Shown here piece after piece: positions 32,736-40,621 of a stretch of 64,000 nt of DNA. The DNA is from Actinomycetota bacterium. GTDB lineage: Bacteria > Actinomycetota > Thermoleophilia > Miltoncostaeales > Miltoncostaeaceae. The position numbers and the translations under genes are program-made. The first letter of the stretch is position 1. Each line of letters opens with the position of its first letter. Below the pieces are notes generated by a model. The model made no database searches and was not told where the DNA came from. It saw only the letters and a list, made by a program, of their open reading frames with translations. The stretch lies in NCBI GenBank assembly GCA_020636905.1, contig JACJWX010000001.1, positions 124,001-188,000 of the forward strand, in the 5' to 3' direction.

Positions 32736-34410
32736 ACCCGGCCACGCCGAGCGGACGCCGGATGGCGCCCCAGGCGATCGGACGAGCGGCGATGCAGATG
32801 GCGCGGACGTCGCCGAAGTGGGCGTGGGGTTGCGTCGCCCGCGGACTGAGTCGCGTCACGATCCGGACCCGGCGCTGCTGCCCCGGTCGGAGCGTTCCCA
32901 GCGTCCATCGCCGCACCCGCGCGGTCGGTGAGGCGGCGGGCGGGGCCGTTGAGCGGACGCGGTCCCCGCAGCAGACCGAGACGTCCAATCGCACGCCGCG
33001 AGCGGTGACCGCGCTCCGGTTCCGCACCGTGATCGTCCACCGGGTGGAGCGCTGCTTCGGGAGCCAGACGCCGCGGGCGACGGCACGGACGTCTGGACGT
33101 GCCCGGAGGTCCCAGCTGGCCGCGGAGATCGTGTCCCCCGTGGCCGTGCCCTGCGGGTAGAGCACCAGGGCGTTCCCGCGGCCGTCGGTCGCGAGCGCCA
33201 TGTTGCCGGAGTCGGCGTTCGCACCGAATCCGGTGAACACCCCGTCGGCTCCGGCGGTGGCCGCCGCGACGGCGTATCCAGGGGGTCCGGGATCGACCCA
33301 CGTCAGGAATGCCCGCCCCGATTCGTCCATCGTCGTCTGCGTGCGCAGATTCTCGACGGCTCCGACCCACCCCGCCGTCCACGCGCCGACCGGTGCGGCG
33401 GGGCTCCACGAGCCCTGCCGGTTCAGTGATGCCCACAGGCGATCCGGCTGATCGATGCGCTCGGGTTCGCTCCATGCCGCGAACATCGCGCCCGATCCGT
33501 TGACGGCGACGCGCGGCGACACACCCGAGGCGACCGCCCCGGGTGCCTGCCACGCGCCACCAGGGGCGGCCCGGGCGACCACGATGTCGGGAACGTCCGT
33601 CGTGGACGCCGCGCTCCATGCCGCGGCCACCCCGCCGTCTGACCCGATGCCCACGTCGGCGCCGCCTTCGGATTCACCGACCACCTGGGCGGGTTCCCAG
33701 TCGCCGGTCGCGGCGCGCCGCGTGACGTGCACCGGGCCCTTCGGAACGAGCAGCGCCTCGGTCCCGGGTCGCGGCACGATCCATGCCGCCACCGCGTCGC
33801 CCGAGGCGTTGAGTCGCACCGTCGGCGTGCCCGCGCCCGTGGTGGTGAGCGGCGGCGTCGCCGTCCATGCACCACTCGGGTTGCGGCGGGCGCCCCGCAC
33901 CATCCAGACGCCGTCCTCGAGCGCGGCCCATGCCACGGTGGCCGACCCATCGGGAGCGACGGTCGCCTGCGGACTCACGAAGGTCCGTGGACCGCTCACC
34001 ACGGGGGCGGGCACGGCGAGCACCCGCCAGGACCCCGTGCGCGACGCGCGGACGGCGGACCGCACCGGTCCATTCGGCACCCGCCACACGACCACGGCCG
34101 CACCGGCCGCGTTGGCCCCTGAGGCGGGCGCCGAGGGGGCGCTGCGGTAGGTCCCCGAGGTCCACTCGATCCGCCATGGGCTCACGAAGCCGTGACGTGT
34201 CCGGATCTGCATGCGAGCGCCCGTTCGAACTGTGATCGGCCACGCGGCAACCCCTTCGCCGCCGGCGGCGAGGGCGGCCGCGGGGGCGCCCGGGCGAGTC
34301 GCGGGCGGGGCGATCTGGATCCCCGTGTGCCACGAGGGTTCGACCGCCAGCGCCGGCACGGTGCCCGTACCCATCAGGACCACGGCGGTGACGACCCAGC
34401 GACGTCTCAT
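32734..34410 (-). CDS. Secreted propeller-like protein
   Basis: Secreted protein of 558 residues with a signal peptide (MRRRWVVTAVVLMGTGTVPALA). Residues 40-440 contain irregular repeats such as DGSATVAWAALEDGVWMV and GSGAMFAAWSEPERIDQPD, with the W-x-x-A and A-AW pattern of propeller blades. The last 110 residues (TRWTITVRNRSAVTARGVRL, then GTLRPGQQRRVRI) resemble a DUF11/CARDB-type immunoglobulin-like domain. No enzyme motif is seen. The stop codon is provided by the edge of the dispersed repeat. An extracellular binding or structural role is inferred. Confidence 0.82.
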   Translation of the reverse strand: MRRRWVVTAVVLMGTGTVPALAVEPSWHTGIQIAPPATRPGAPAAALAAGGEGVAAWPITVRTGARMQIRTRHGFVSPWRIEWTSGTYRSAPSAPASGANAAGAAVVVWRVPNGPVRSAVRASRTGSWRVLAVPAPVVSGPRTFVSPQATVAPDGSATVAWAALEDGVWMVRGARRNPSGAWTATPPLTTTGAGTPTVRLNASGDAVAAWIVPRPGTEALLVPKGPVHVTRRAATGDWEPAQVVGESEGGADVGIGSDGGVAAAWSAASTTDVPDIVVARAAPGGAWQAPGAVASGVSPRVAVNGSGAMFAAWSEPERIDQPDRLWASLNRQGSWSPAAPVGAWTAGWVGAVENLRTQTTMDESGRAFLTWVDPGPPGYAVAAATAGADGVFTGFGANADSGNMALATDGRGNALVLYPQGTATGDTISAASWDLRARPDVRAVARGVWLPKQRSTRWTITVRNRSAVTARGVRLDVSVCCGDRVRSTAPPAASPTARVRRWTLGTLRPGQQRRVRIVTRLSPRATQPHAHFGDVRAICIAARPIAWGAIRRPLGVAG

Positions 34411-34545
34411 GACTCCACTCTAGGACCGCGGTTGGCGTGCGGCATCAGGGGTGGACCGCAGGGAACCGGGACGCGTGGGGCGGCAGGACGGGGGCCGGAA
34501 TCGGCAGACTGTGGCGCGAGGAGGATCATCGACGAGGAGCGACCC

Positions 34546-35346
34546 TTGAGCAGCGAGACCACCAGCGCGTCCGACGGGTTCACGAAGGGCTCGAACACCT
34601 ACGACGAGGCCGTCCGCCACAACATCGCCGGCTCCGATCGGCTGATCATGTCGCTGCCCGCCGGCCGGTATCCGACGGTGCTCGATGTCGGCTGCGGCAC
34701 GGGCTGGACGTCGGCCGCCATGGTCCGCCGGTTCGGCGTCGAGACGCTGGTCGGGGTCGACGCCTCGGAGGGGATGCTCGAGAAGTTCGCCGCCAAACTC
34801 GGCGAGGAATTCCCCGACGTCACCGTGGAGTTGCGGCACGAGGACGTGATGGAGATGACGGTCCCCGACGGCAGCTTCGACGCGGTGATCTGCGCCATGG
34901 CGCTGCACTGGTTCCCCGACAAGACCGCGGCCATCGCGCGGATGGGGCGGGCCCTCCGGCCTGGCGGCGTCATGGGCATCCTCACCGCGGGCCGTGGTGG
35001 CGAGGATGCCTGGCGGGAGCTGCTGGCGCGCGTGGACGCCCCGTCCGCGTGGACGGACTGGTTCGCCCAGAACCAGCGCGACGTCCACGAGATCGAGGCG
35101 GACCTGCGGGTCGCGGGGCTGGAACCGGTCGACGTGTGGATGGAGCGGCGTCGGCGCCACACCGATCCGGACGCGTTCATGGCCCGCACCCGTTCCGTGG
35201 CGGCCCACCTCCTGGGCAACCCTCCGGGAGGGTTCAGCGAGCTGGACCGGCGGATCGAGCGGGCCCTCCACGACGCATCCGGACCGGACGGCTTCGTGTA
35301 CGACTACTGCAAGCTCTACGCCGTGGCGCGGCGGCCCGCCGCCTGA
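34546..35346 (+). CDS. Class I SAM-dependent methyltransferase, copy 2
   Basis: Methyltransferase of 266 residues paralogous to the one at 19929. SAM motif TVLDVGCGTGWTSA, acidic DASEGMLEKF, post-motif FDAVICAMALHWFPD and a C-terminal VDVWMERRRRHTDPDAFMART are in line with the paralogue. TTG at 34546 is selected because it aligns with the paralogue start (LSSETTSASDGFT) and follows GAGGAG at seven bases; there is no ATG or GTG near it. The substrate is unknown. A secreted protein gene diverges upstream. Confidence 0.85.
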   Translation: MSSETTSASDGFTKGSNTYDEAVRHNIAGSDRLIMSLPAGRYPTVLDVGCGTGWTSAAMVRRFGVETLVGVDASEGMLEKFAAKLGEEFPDVTVELRHEDVMEMTVPDGSFDAVICAMALHWFPDKTAAIARMGRALRPGGVMGILTAGRGGEDAWRELLARVDAPSAWTDWFAQNQRDVHEIEADLRVAGLEPVDVWMERRRRHTDPDAFMARTRSVAAHLLGNPPGGFSELDRRIERALHDASGPDGFVYDYCKLYAVARRPAA

Positions 35347-35444
35347 CGCGGAACGGACCCCTCGATCCGGGGGCCTGTACTCCGGAGGTCTGCTCAGGCC
35401 GGGATTCGGCCGGCCGATGGGGTGTGCATGCCCGATCCCCGTCG

Positions 35445-35459
35445 TGACCCCCCGGGTCA
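35445..35459. promoter_or_regulatory. Candidate operator TGACCC-CCC-GGGTCA
   Basis: Symmetric 6-bp arms around CCC, about 80 bases before the helicase start. Its GC-rich composition makes chance likely. Confidence 0.2.
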
Positions 35460-35540
35460 TCCGCAGCCAATCCGACAACGCCTCGGACTCCGAGCCCCGT
35501 CACGCGGAGCCGGCGGTGCGACGCCGGGACGTGCAGCCCG

Positions 35541-38429
35541 GTGAGCGTCTTCGAGGGTCTGCGCTTCGACGGCGCATGGCGCCACTACCAGCGGCTCGCG
35601 CTCGACGCGTTCGAGCGCGACCGCGTCGAGGGCAGCCGCCGCACCCACGTTGTCGCGCCGCCCGGGTCCGGCAAGACGCTCATGGGCCTCGAGATGGTGC
35701 GGCGTCTCGGCGTCCCCGCCCTCGTCCTGGCGCCGAACACCGCCGTCCAGGCGCAGTGGATCGAGGCCGCCGCGATGTTCCACGCCTCGCCGGAACTGGT
35801 GACCACCGACGCATCGGGGACCATCGCCTGCCTCACTTACCAGGGGGTGAGCCGTCTGGACGATCCCTCCGAGGTGCTGGGGGACGTCGCGGAGCGCAGG
35901 TGGGCGGCCGAGCGCGCGCGGGCGACGGGCTCGTCGCTCGACGCAGTGCTGCGCGAGGGACGGTCCTGGACGGGTGCGGCAGCGCAGCGTCGCCGTCGTG
36001 AACTCGCCGTCATCGGACGCGGGATCAAACGTGAGATCGCCCGCGCCGAACACGGCGACCTCCACGTCGGCGCCCTGTTCTCGGAGCCGGTCCGCAAACG
36101 GCTCGACATGCTGCGCGAGGGCGGCGTAGGCACCATCGTGCTGGACGAATGCCATCACCTGGCCTCGATGTGGGGGTACGTGGTCCGCGCGATCGTGGAG
36201 GAGTTCGGCGACGTGCATCTGATCGGGCTCACCGCGACGCCGCCGGCCGAACTCAGCAGGGACGAGGCCGAGCTGTACGAGCATCTGCTCGGACCGGTCG
36301 ATTTCACGGTCCCGACGCAGGCCGTGGTCCGCGACGGCCACCTCGCGCCCCACCAGGAGCTCGCCTGTCTCACGACGCCGCTCGAATCCGAGCTGCGCTG
36401 GCTGGCCGAGCGCGACACACGCTTCAAGGAGCTGATCACCACGCTCCACGAGCACGACGAGACGGGGCTTGGCTTCGCCGAGTGGATCGCCCACCGGCTG
36501 CGCACTCGCATGCGGGCCGAGGGCGACGGCGCGAACCTCTCGTGGGGGTCGTTCGCCCGCCGCGAGCCGACGTTCGCCGCCGCCGGGCTGCGCATGCTCA
36601 GCAGCGCGGGACTGCCGCTGCCCACCGGAGCACCGAAGACCGAAGCCGTGCGGGCCGAGCCGAACCTCGACGACTGGCTCGTGCTCATTGAGGACTACGT
36701 CCTGCGCTGCCTCGATCCGCAGCCCGAGGACGCGGTCGGACGGCGCCGTGAGGCGATCGTCGCGGCCCTCGCCGAGCTGGGGTACACGATGACCCGGCGC
36801 GGCGTGCGGCGGGGCCGCTCGGACGTCGACCGCCTGCTGGCGCGTTCGGCGGCCAAGGCCATCGTGCTGGCCGACGTCATCGCCTGCGAGCTCGACGTGC
36901 GGACCGACGGCTTGCGGGCACTGGTGCTCACCGATTCGGAACGATCCGACGCGGTGGCGTCGCCCGACCTCACCTCGGTGCTGCGCCCGGGGGCCGGTAC
37001 GGCGGTGGAGGCTGTCCATGCCATCGCGGCCGATACCCGCACCGCCATCTGCCGCCCGGTGCTCGTGACCGGGCGGGGCATCCGCTGCCATCCGGATGAC
37101 GCTGAGCGGCTCGTATCGTGTCTCGCCGCGGCCGCTGACGGTGGGGTCGACGGTCTCGCCTGGCGGGTCGACCATGACGGGTTGGCGGACATCACCGCCG
37201 CGGGCTCGTGGACGCCCCGGCGCTGGGTGCCGCTCGCGACCGCCGCCCTGGCCGCGGGCGACGTTCTGGTGCTGGTCGGTACCCGCGGCATGCTGGGCGA
37301 GGGATGGAACGCGCCGTCCCTGAACGTGGTGGTCGACATGACCGGTGCCGCCACCAGCGTCGCCGTGACACAGATGCGAGGGCGGTCGCTGCGTCTGGAT
37401 CCCCACGACCCCGAGAAGGTCGCCTCGAACTGGGACATCGTCTGTGTCGCGCCGGACCTGCTGCAGGGCGACGGGGACTACCGCCGTTTCGTCCGCAAGC
37501 ACACGCATGTGTTCGCGCCCACGGACGACGGTGAGATCGAGGCGGGACCGTCGCACGTGCATCCGGCGCTCGGACCGTTCGCGCCGCCGGCCGCCGAGCG
37601 GTTCGGCGACATCAACCGCGAGCTGTTCGCCCGGGCCGCGGACCACGAGGAGGCCAGGCGACGCTGGCGGCCGGGCGAGGCCTACGAGGGGGTCGAGGTG
37701 GACTCGGTGGTCGTTCGTCGTCGGCGGCACGGTCCGGCCGAGCAGGACGCGGCGAGCCCCGTGTGTCCTGAACGCCTCGGACATGCACCCGTGGCGGGAC
37801 CGGTGGCGCTGGGGACACTGTCGGCGGCGGCGGCCGCCGCCGGTGCAATTGCCGCCGGTCCGGTCGGGTGGGCTGCGCTCGCCGGGGTTCCGCTCGCGGC
37901 CGGTTGGCTGGCGAGGCGCCGGCGCGCCGCCTCGCGGCGCCTGGAACCGGAGCTTCCGCTCGACCTCGTGGCGGGTGCGATCCGAGACGCATACGTGACA
38001 CTTGGGGACATCAGTGAGGCGTCAGGGGCGTCACTGGTGATCGAGCCGCGGTCGTCGGGATACCTGCGGGTGTGGCTCGCGTCGGCCACACCGGCCGAGG
38101 CCGCGCTGTTCGCGGCCGCGCTGGAGGACCTGCTGGACCCGTCGGCTCCGCGGTATCTGGTGTCCCGGCCGGTTCCGCCGGTGGGGCCGGGAGCGGCGCT
38201 CCGCATCGCCTTCGGCCGGCGGTGGACGGTTCCGCACTGGATCCCGGTGCCCGCAGACCTGGGACGGCGCAAGGATCGTGCGCAGGCGTTCGCGGACGCA
38301 TGCGCACGCTGGCTGGGACCGGGAGTGCTGATCTCGGCGACGCGCACCGCCGAGGGGCAGGACGCCTTCGCCCGATCACACGTCACCGGCTCGAACATGG
38401 ACGCCGTCAGGCGCCGGGTCTGGCGCTAG
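35541..38429 (+). CDS. Superfamily 2 helicase with a C-terminal hydrophobic segment and an unknown domain
   Basis: Protein of 962 residues. Helicase motifs: I APPGSGKT (about 39-46), Ia VLAPNTAVQAQWIE, II LDECHH (about 201-206), III GLTATP, and C-terminal motif V/VI region GTRGMLGEGWNAPSLNVVVD, then VTQMRGRSLRLDPHDP. A long insert (about 240-470) separates the two RecA-like lobes. Residues 750-797 are strongly hydrophobic (ALGTLSAAAAAAGAIAAGPV and onward, then a basic RRRRAASRR), which suggests one or two membrane-spanning or membrane-inserting helices. A final domain of about 160 residues has no match I know. GTG 35541 is the start. Nucleic acid remodelling is implied; membrane location is inference. 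Confidence 0.82.
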   Translation: MSVFEGLRFDGAWRHYQRLALDAFERDRVEGSRRTHVVAPPGSGKTLMGLEMVRRLGVPALVLAPNTAVQAQWIEAAAMFHASPELVTTDASGTIACLTYQGVSRLDDPSEVLGDVAERRWAAERARATGSSLDAVLREGRSWTGAAAQRRRRELAVIGRGIKREIARAEHGDLHVGALFSEPVRKRLDMLREGGVGTIVLDECHHLASMWGYVVRAIVEEFGDVHLIGLTATPPAELSRDEAELYEHLLGPVDFTVPTQAVVRDGHLAPHQELACLTTPLESELRWLAERDTRFKELITTLHEHDETGLGFAEWIAHRLRTRMRAEGDGANLSWGSFARREPTFAAAGLRMLSSAGLPLPTGAPKTEAVRAEPNLDDWLVLIEDYVLRCLDPQPEDAVGRRREAIVAALAELGYTMTRRGVRRGRSDVDRLLARSAAKAIVLADVIACELDVRTDGLRALVLTDSERSDAVASPDLTSVLRPGAGTAVEAVHAIAADTRTAICRPVLVTGRGIRCHPDDAERLVSCLAAAADGGVDGLAWRVDHDGLADITAAGSWTPRRWVPLATAALAAGDVLVLVGTRGMLGEGWNAPSLNVVVDMTGAATSVAVTQMRGRSLRLDPHDPEKVASNWDIVCVAPDLLQGDGDYRRFVRKHTHVFAPTDDGEIEAGPSHVHPALGPFAPPAAERFGDINRELFARAADHEEARRRWRPGEAYEGVEVDSVVVRRRRHGPAEQDAASPVCPERLGHAPVAGPVALGTLSAAAAAAGAIAAGPVGWAALAGVPLAAGWLARRRRAASRRLEPELPLDLVAGAIRDAYVTLGDISEASGASLVIEPRSSGYLRVWLASATPAEAALFAAALEDLLDPSAPRYLVSRPVPPVGPGAALRIAFGRRWTVPHWIPVPADLGRRKDRAQAFADACARWLGPGVLISATRTAEGQDAFARSHVTGSNMDAVRRRVWR

Positions 38430-38469
38430 CGGTCCGGGCCGTCCTCGGTGGGCAGCTTCTCTAGGCGAA

Positions 38470-38489
38470 CCCGCCGCACGCGCGGCGGG
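38470..38489 (+). terminator. GC hairpin CCCGCCG/CGGCGGG after the helicase gene
   Basis: Perfect 7-bp arms (38470-38476, 38483-38489) with a 6-base loop, 40 bases past the helicase stop. It could end helicase transcription or belong to the leader of the next gene. Confidence 0.45.
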
Positions 38490-38492
38490 GCC

Positions 38493-38509
38493 GATGCAGG
38501 AGGTGCATC
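38493..38509 (+). promoter_or_regulatory. Hairpin with GGAGG in its loop, in the leader of a secreted protein gene
   Basis: GATGCA at 38493-38498 pairs with TGCATC at 38504-38509, exposing GGAGG in a five-base loop. Together with the GC hairpin just before it, this gives a compact structured leader upstream of ATG 38537. No known riboswitch family fits. Confidence 0.35.
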
Positions 38510-38536
38510 AGCGCCAAACCCGTGAAAGGTCACGAC

Positions 38537-39169
38537 ATGCCCCGCCGAATCAGCCTCCGGGCGACCAGCGCCGCACTCGCCGTCCTGGCCGTTGCGGCCC
38601 CTGCAGCCATGGCGAAAAAGCCCGTCGTGGCCACCTCCGAACTGAGAGCGTCGTCATCGCCATGCAACGACCTCGTGGTGACCCAGGCGCTGCTGCCCTT
38701 CGGCGACACCAACTGGTACTTCCTGGCCCCCCAGGGGTCCTTCGAGACCGGCGCCGATGGGTGGACCGTCTCGAGCGGCCGCACGGTCGCCGACGACTCC
38801 GGCTTCGCGGATGGCCCGAAGCCGGGTCGGTATTCGCTGGAGCTGGCTCCCGGCGCGACCGCGACCAGCCCGCCACTCTGCGCAAACGCCACGACACCAT
38901 CGTTCCGCTTCTTCGCACGGACGGTCACCGGCGATGCCTCGAGCTACACCGTCGAGGTCACCTACGTGACCAGTGCCGGCGACAAGGTCAGGGCATCGGG
39001 CATGGCCGGTGTCGGAAGCGCCTGGTCACTCACGCCGGAATTCCGTGTCCTGACCAACAAGATCGCCGAGGACGCCTCCGGCTGGGGATCAATCCAGATC
39101 TCGGTCACCGCCCCGAACGACAGCGCCCTGCGCATCGACGATCTGTACGTCGATCCCAGGATGCGATGA
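38537..39169 (+). CDS. Secreted protein with a jelly-roll-like carbohydrate-binding layout
   Basis: Protein of 210 residues with a signal peptide (MPRRISLRATSAALAVLAV, cleavage after AMA). The mature part contains NWYFLAPQGSFETGADGWTV, GRYSLELAPGATATSPPLC and a last strand LRIDDLYVDPR, the typical start and end of a carbohydrate-binding-like jelly roll of about 150 residues. Two cysteines (SPCND and LCAN) could form a disulfide. AAAGG precedes ATG 38537 at about eight bases. Function is unknown; export is well supported. The leader upstream is structured. Confidence 0.7.
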   Translation: MPRRISLRATSAALAVLAVAAPAAMAKKPVVATSELRASSSPCNDLVVTQALLPFGDTNWYFLAPQGSFETGADGWTVSSGRTVADDSGFADGPKPGRYSLELAPGATATSPPLCANATTPSFRFFARTVTGDASSYTVEVTYVTSAGDKVRASGMAGVGSAWSLTPEFRVLTNKIAEDASGWGSIQISVTAPNDSALRIDDLYVDPRMR

Positions 39170-39260
39170 CCCCGGAGCCGCCGTCGCGCGCGGGGGGCGG
39201 GGAGCCCTGTCGGCATACGGAACACTCAAGCGGCATCCCCGTGCGGGCGATGTCAATCCA

Positions 39261-40598
39261 ATGGGACCACCCGCTCCCGTCCTGACGCCTGCGCGTCTGC
39301 GCGCGGAAGACGAAGACCGCATGGCCACCTCCCTCGGCCGGGATGGCGCCGCCCTCGACCGGCGCGAACGGTGGGTGGAGGCCGCGGCCGGGACCGCCTT
39401 CCTGATCGCCGCGGCCACCGTCGCCGCGCTGCTGCCGTCGAGTCCCCTGCCGCCGATCTGGGTGCTCGCACTCGCGGTCGCCGCAACCGCGGCCGCCTCA
39501 CAGGTCCGCTTCGCAATCCCGAGCGGGTACACCGTCCCCGTGATGCTCGTCAGCGTCCCGGTGCTCTTCATGGTCCCCACCGGGCTGTTCCCCCTGGTCA
39601 CCGCGGCCGGGCTGCTCGTCGGCGGGATCCCGGGCGTCCTGCGCCGCCGGGTGTCTCCCGATCGCTTGCTGCTGGCATTCCCGAACGCCTGGTTCACGCT
39701 GGGGCCCGCGCTGGTCCTCGGCCTGGGCGGGCCGGTCACGCCGAGCACCGCCGGCGCCCCGCTGCTGACCGGTGCGTTTGCGGCGCAGCTCCTGGCCGAC
39801 GCCTCGGCTTCGGCGATCCGCGACGGGCTGCTCGGCAGTCCCGGTCTGGTCGGTCAGCTTCGTGAAGCGCGCTACGTGTACGCGGTGGATCTCGCGCTGG
39901 CCCTCACCGGCTTCGGCGTGGCGCTGGCCACCGAGAACCACCAGTGGGCGCTCGCCCTCGTGCTGCCGCTGCTCGGCCTCCTGCACCTGTTCGCGTCCGA
40001 ACGCCGTCAGCGTATGGAACAGCTGGTCGAGCTCAGCAATGCCTACCGCGGAACCGCCATGGTGCTCGGGGATGTCATCGAGGCCGACGACGAGTACACG
40101 GGCGAGCACTGCAAGAGCGTGGTCCAGCTGGCGTTGTCGGTCTCGGACGCCCTGGGGCTGGGCCCCGCCGAGCGTCGCAAGGTCGAGTTCGGCGCCCTGC
40201 TCCACGACGTGGGCAAGGTCGCCGTCCCGAAGGAAATCATCAACAAGCGGGGGCCGCTCGACGCCCGCGAGTGGGAGATCATCAAGACCCACACGGTCGA
40301 GGGCCAGCGCATGCTCGACACCGTCGGCGGCACCATGAGCGAGGTGGGGCGCATTGTCCGGGCGCACCACGAGCGCTGGGACGGTGGCGGATATCCCGAC
40401 GGGCTGGCCGGGGAGGCCATTCCCATCGAGGCGCGCATCGTCGCCGCCTGCGACACGTGGCATGCCATGACCAGCTCCCGGAGCTACCGGCAGGCGATGT
40501 CGCACCAGGTCGCGCTGGACGAGCTTCGGTCCGTCGCGGGTTCGCAGCTCGACCCCCGGATCGTCGACGTGCTGGTCGGTCTGCTGGACGCTCGCTGA
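39261..40598 (+). CDS. Membrane protein with HD-GYP domain (putative c-di-GMP phosphodiesterase)
   Basis: Protein of 445 residues. The N-terminal half holds about seven hydrophobic helices (residues 38-245) resembling an MASE-like sensory module. The C-terminal half is an HD-GYP domain: GEHCKSVVQLALSVSDALGL, LHDVGKVAVPKEIINK (HD pair near residue 315), a second histidine set KTHTVEGQRML, and HHERWDGGGYPDGLAGEAIP with the complete GYP signature. It would hydrolyse c-di-GMP to GMP at the inner face of the membrane. ATG 39261 is used; ATG 39321 is possible. No diguanylate cyclase is in the window. Confidence 0.88.
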   Translation: MGPPAPVLTPARLRAEDEDRMATSLGRDGAALDRRERWVEAAAGTAFLIAAATVAALLPSSPLPPIWVLALAVAATAAASQVRFAIPSGYTVPVMLVSVPVLFMVPTGLFPLVTAAGLLVGGIPGVLRRRVSPDRLLLAFPNAWFTLGPALVLGLGGPVTPSTAGAPLLTGAFAAQLLADASASAIRDGLLGSPGLVGQLREARYVYAVDLALALTGFGVALATENHQWALALVLPLLGLLHLFASERRQRMEQLVELSNAYRGTAMVLGDVIEADDEYTGEHCKSVVQLALSVSDALGLGPAERRKVEFGALLHDVGKVAVPKEIINKRGPLDAREWEIIKTHTVEGQRMLDTVGGTMSEVGRIVRAHHERWDGGGYPDGLAGEAIPIEARIVAACDTWHAMTSSRSYRQAMSHQVALDELRSVAGSQLDPRIVDVLVGLLDAR

Positions 40599-40621
40599 CC
40601 ACCGTCGGCCGGCCGGTCCGG

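Noticed and set aside
35457..37784. A 775-codon open frame antisense to the helicase
   Set aside because: The plus strand has all helicase motifs; the antisense product shows no family features and starts and ends without signals.
35541..38429. A restriction or phage-defence island around the helicase
   Set aside because: The adjoining genes are a small-molecule methyltransferase and a secreted protein; no nuclease, toxin or recombinase is seen.
38461..38536. A c-di-GMP or other known riboswitch before the secreted protein gene
   Set aside because: The GCCAAACCC-type stretch looked similar, but the conserved core of the class I c-di-GMP aptamer is absent.
40599..40621. Terminator between the HD-GYP and SDR genes
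   Set aside because: The interval is GC-rich with short palindromes (CCGGCCGG), but no stem longer than four bases with a reasonable loop.
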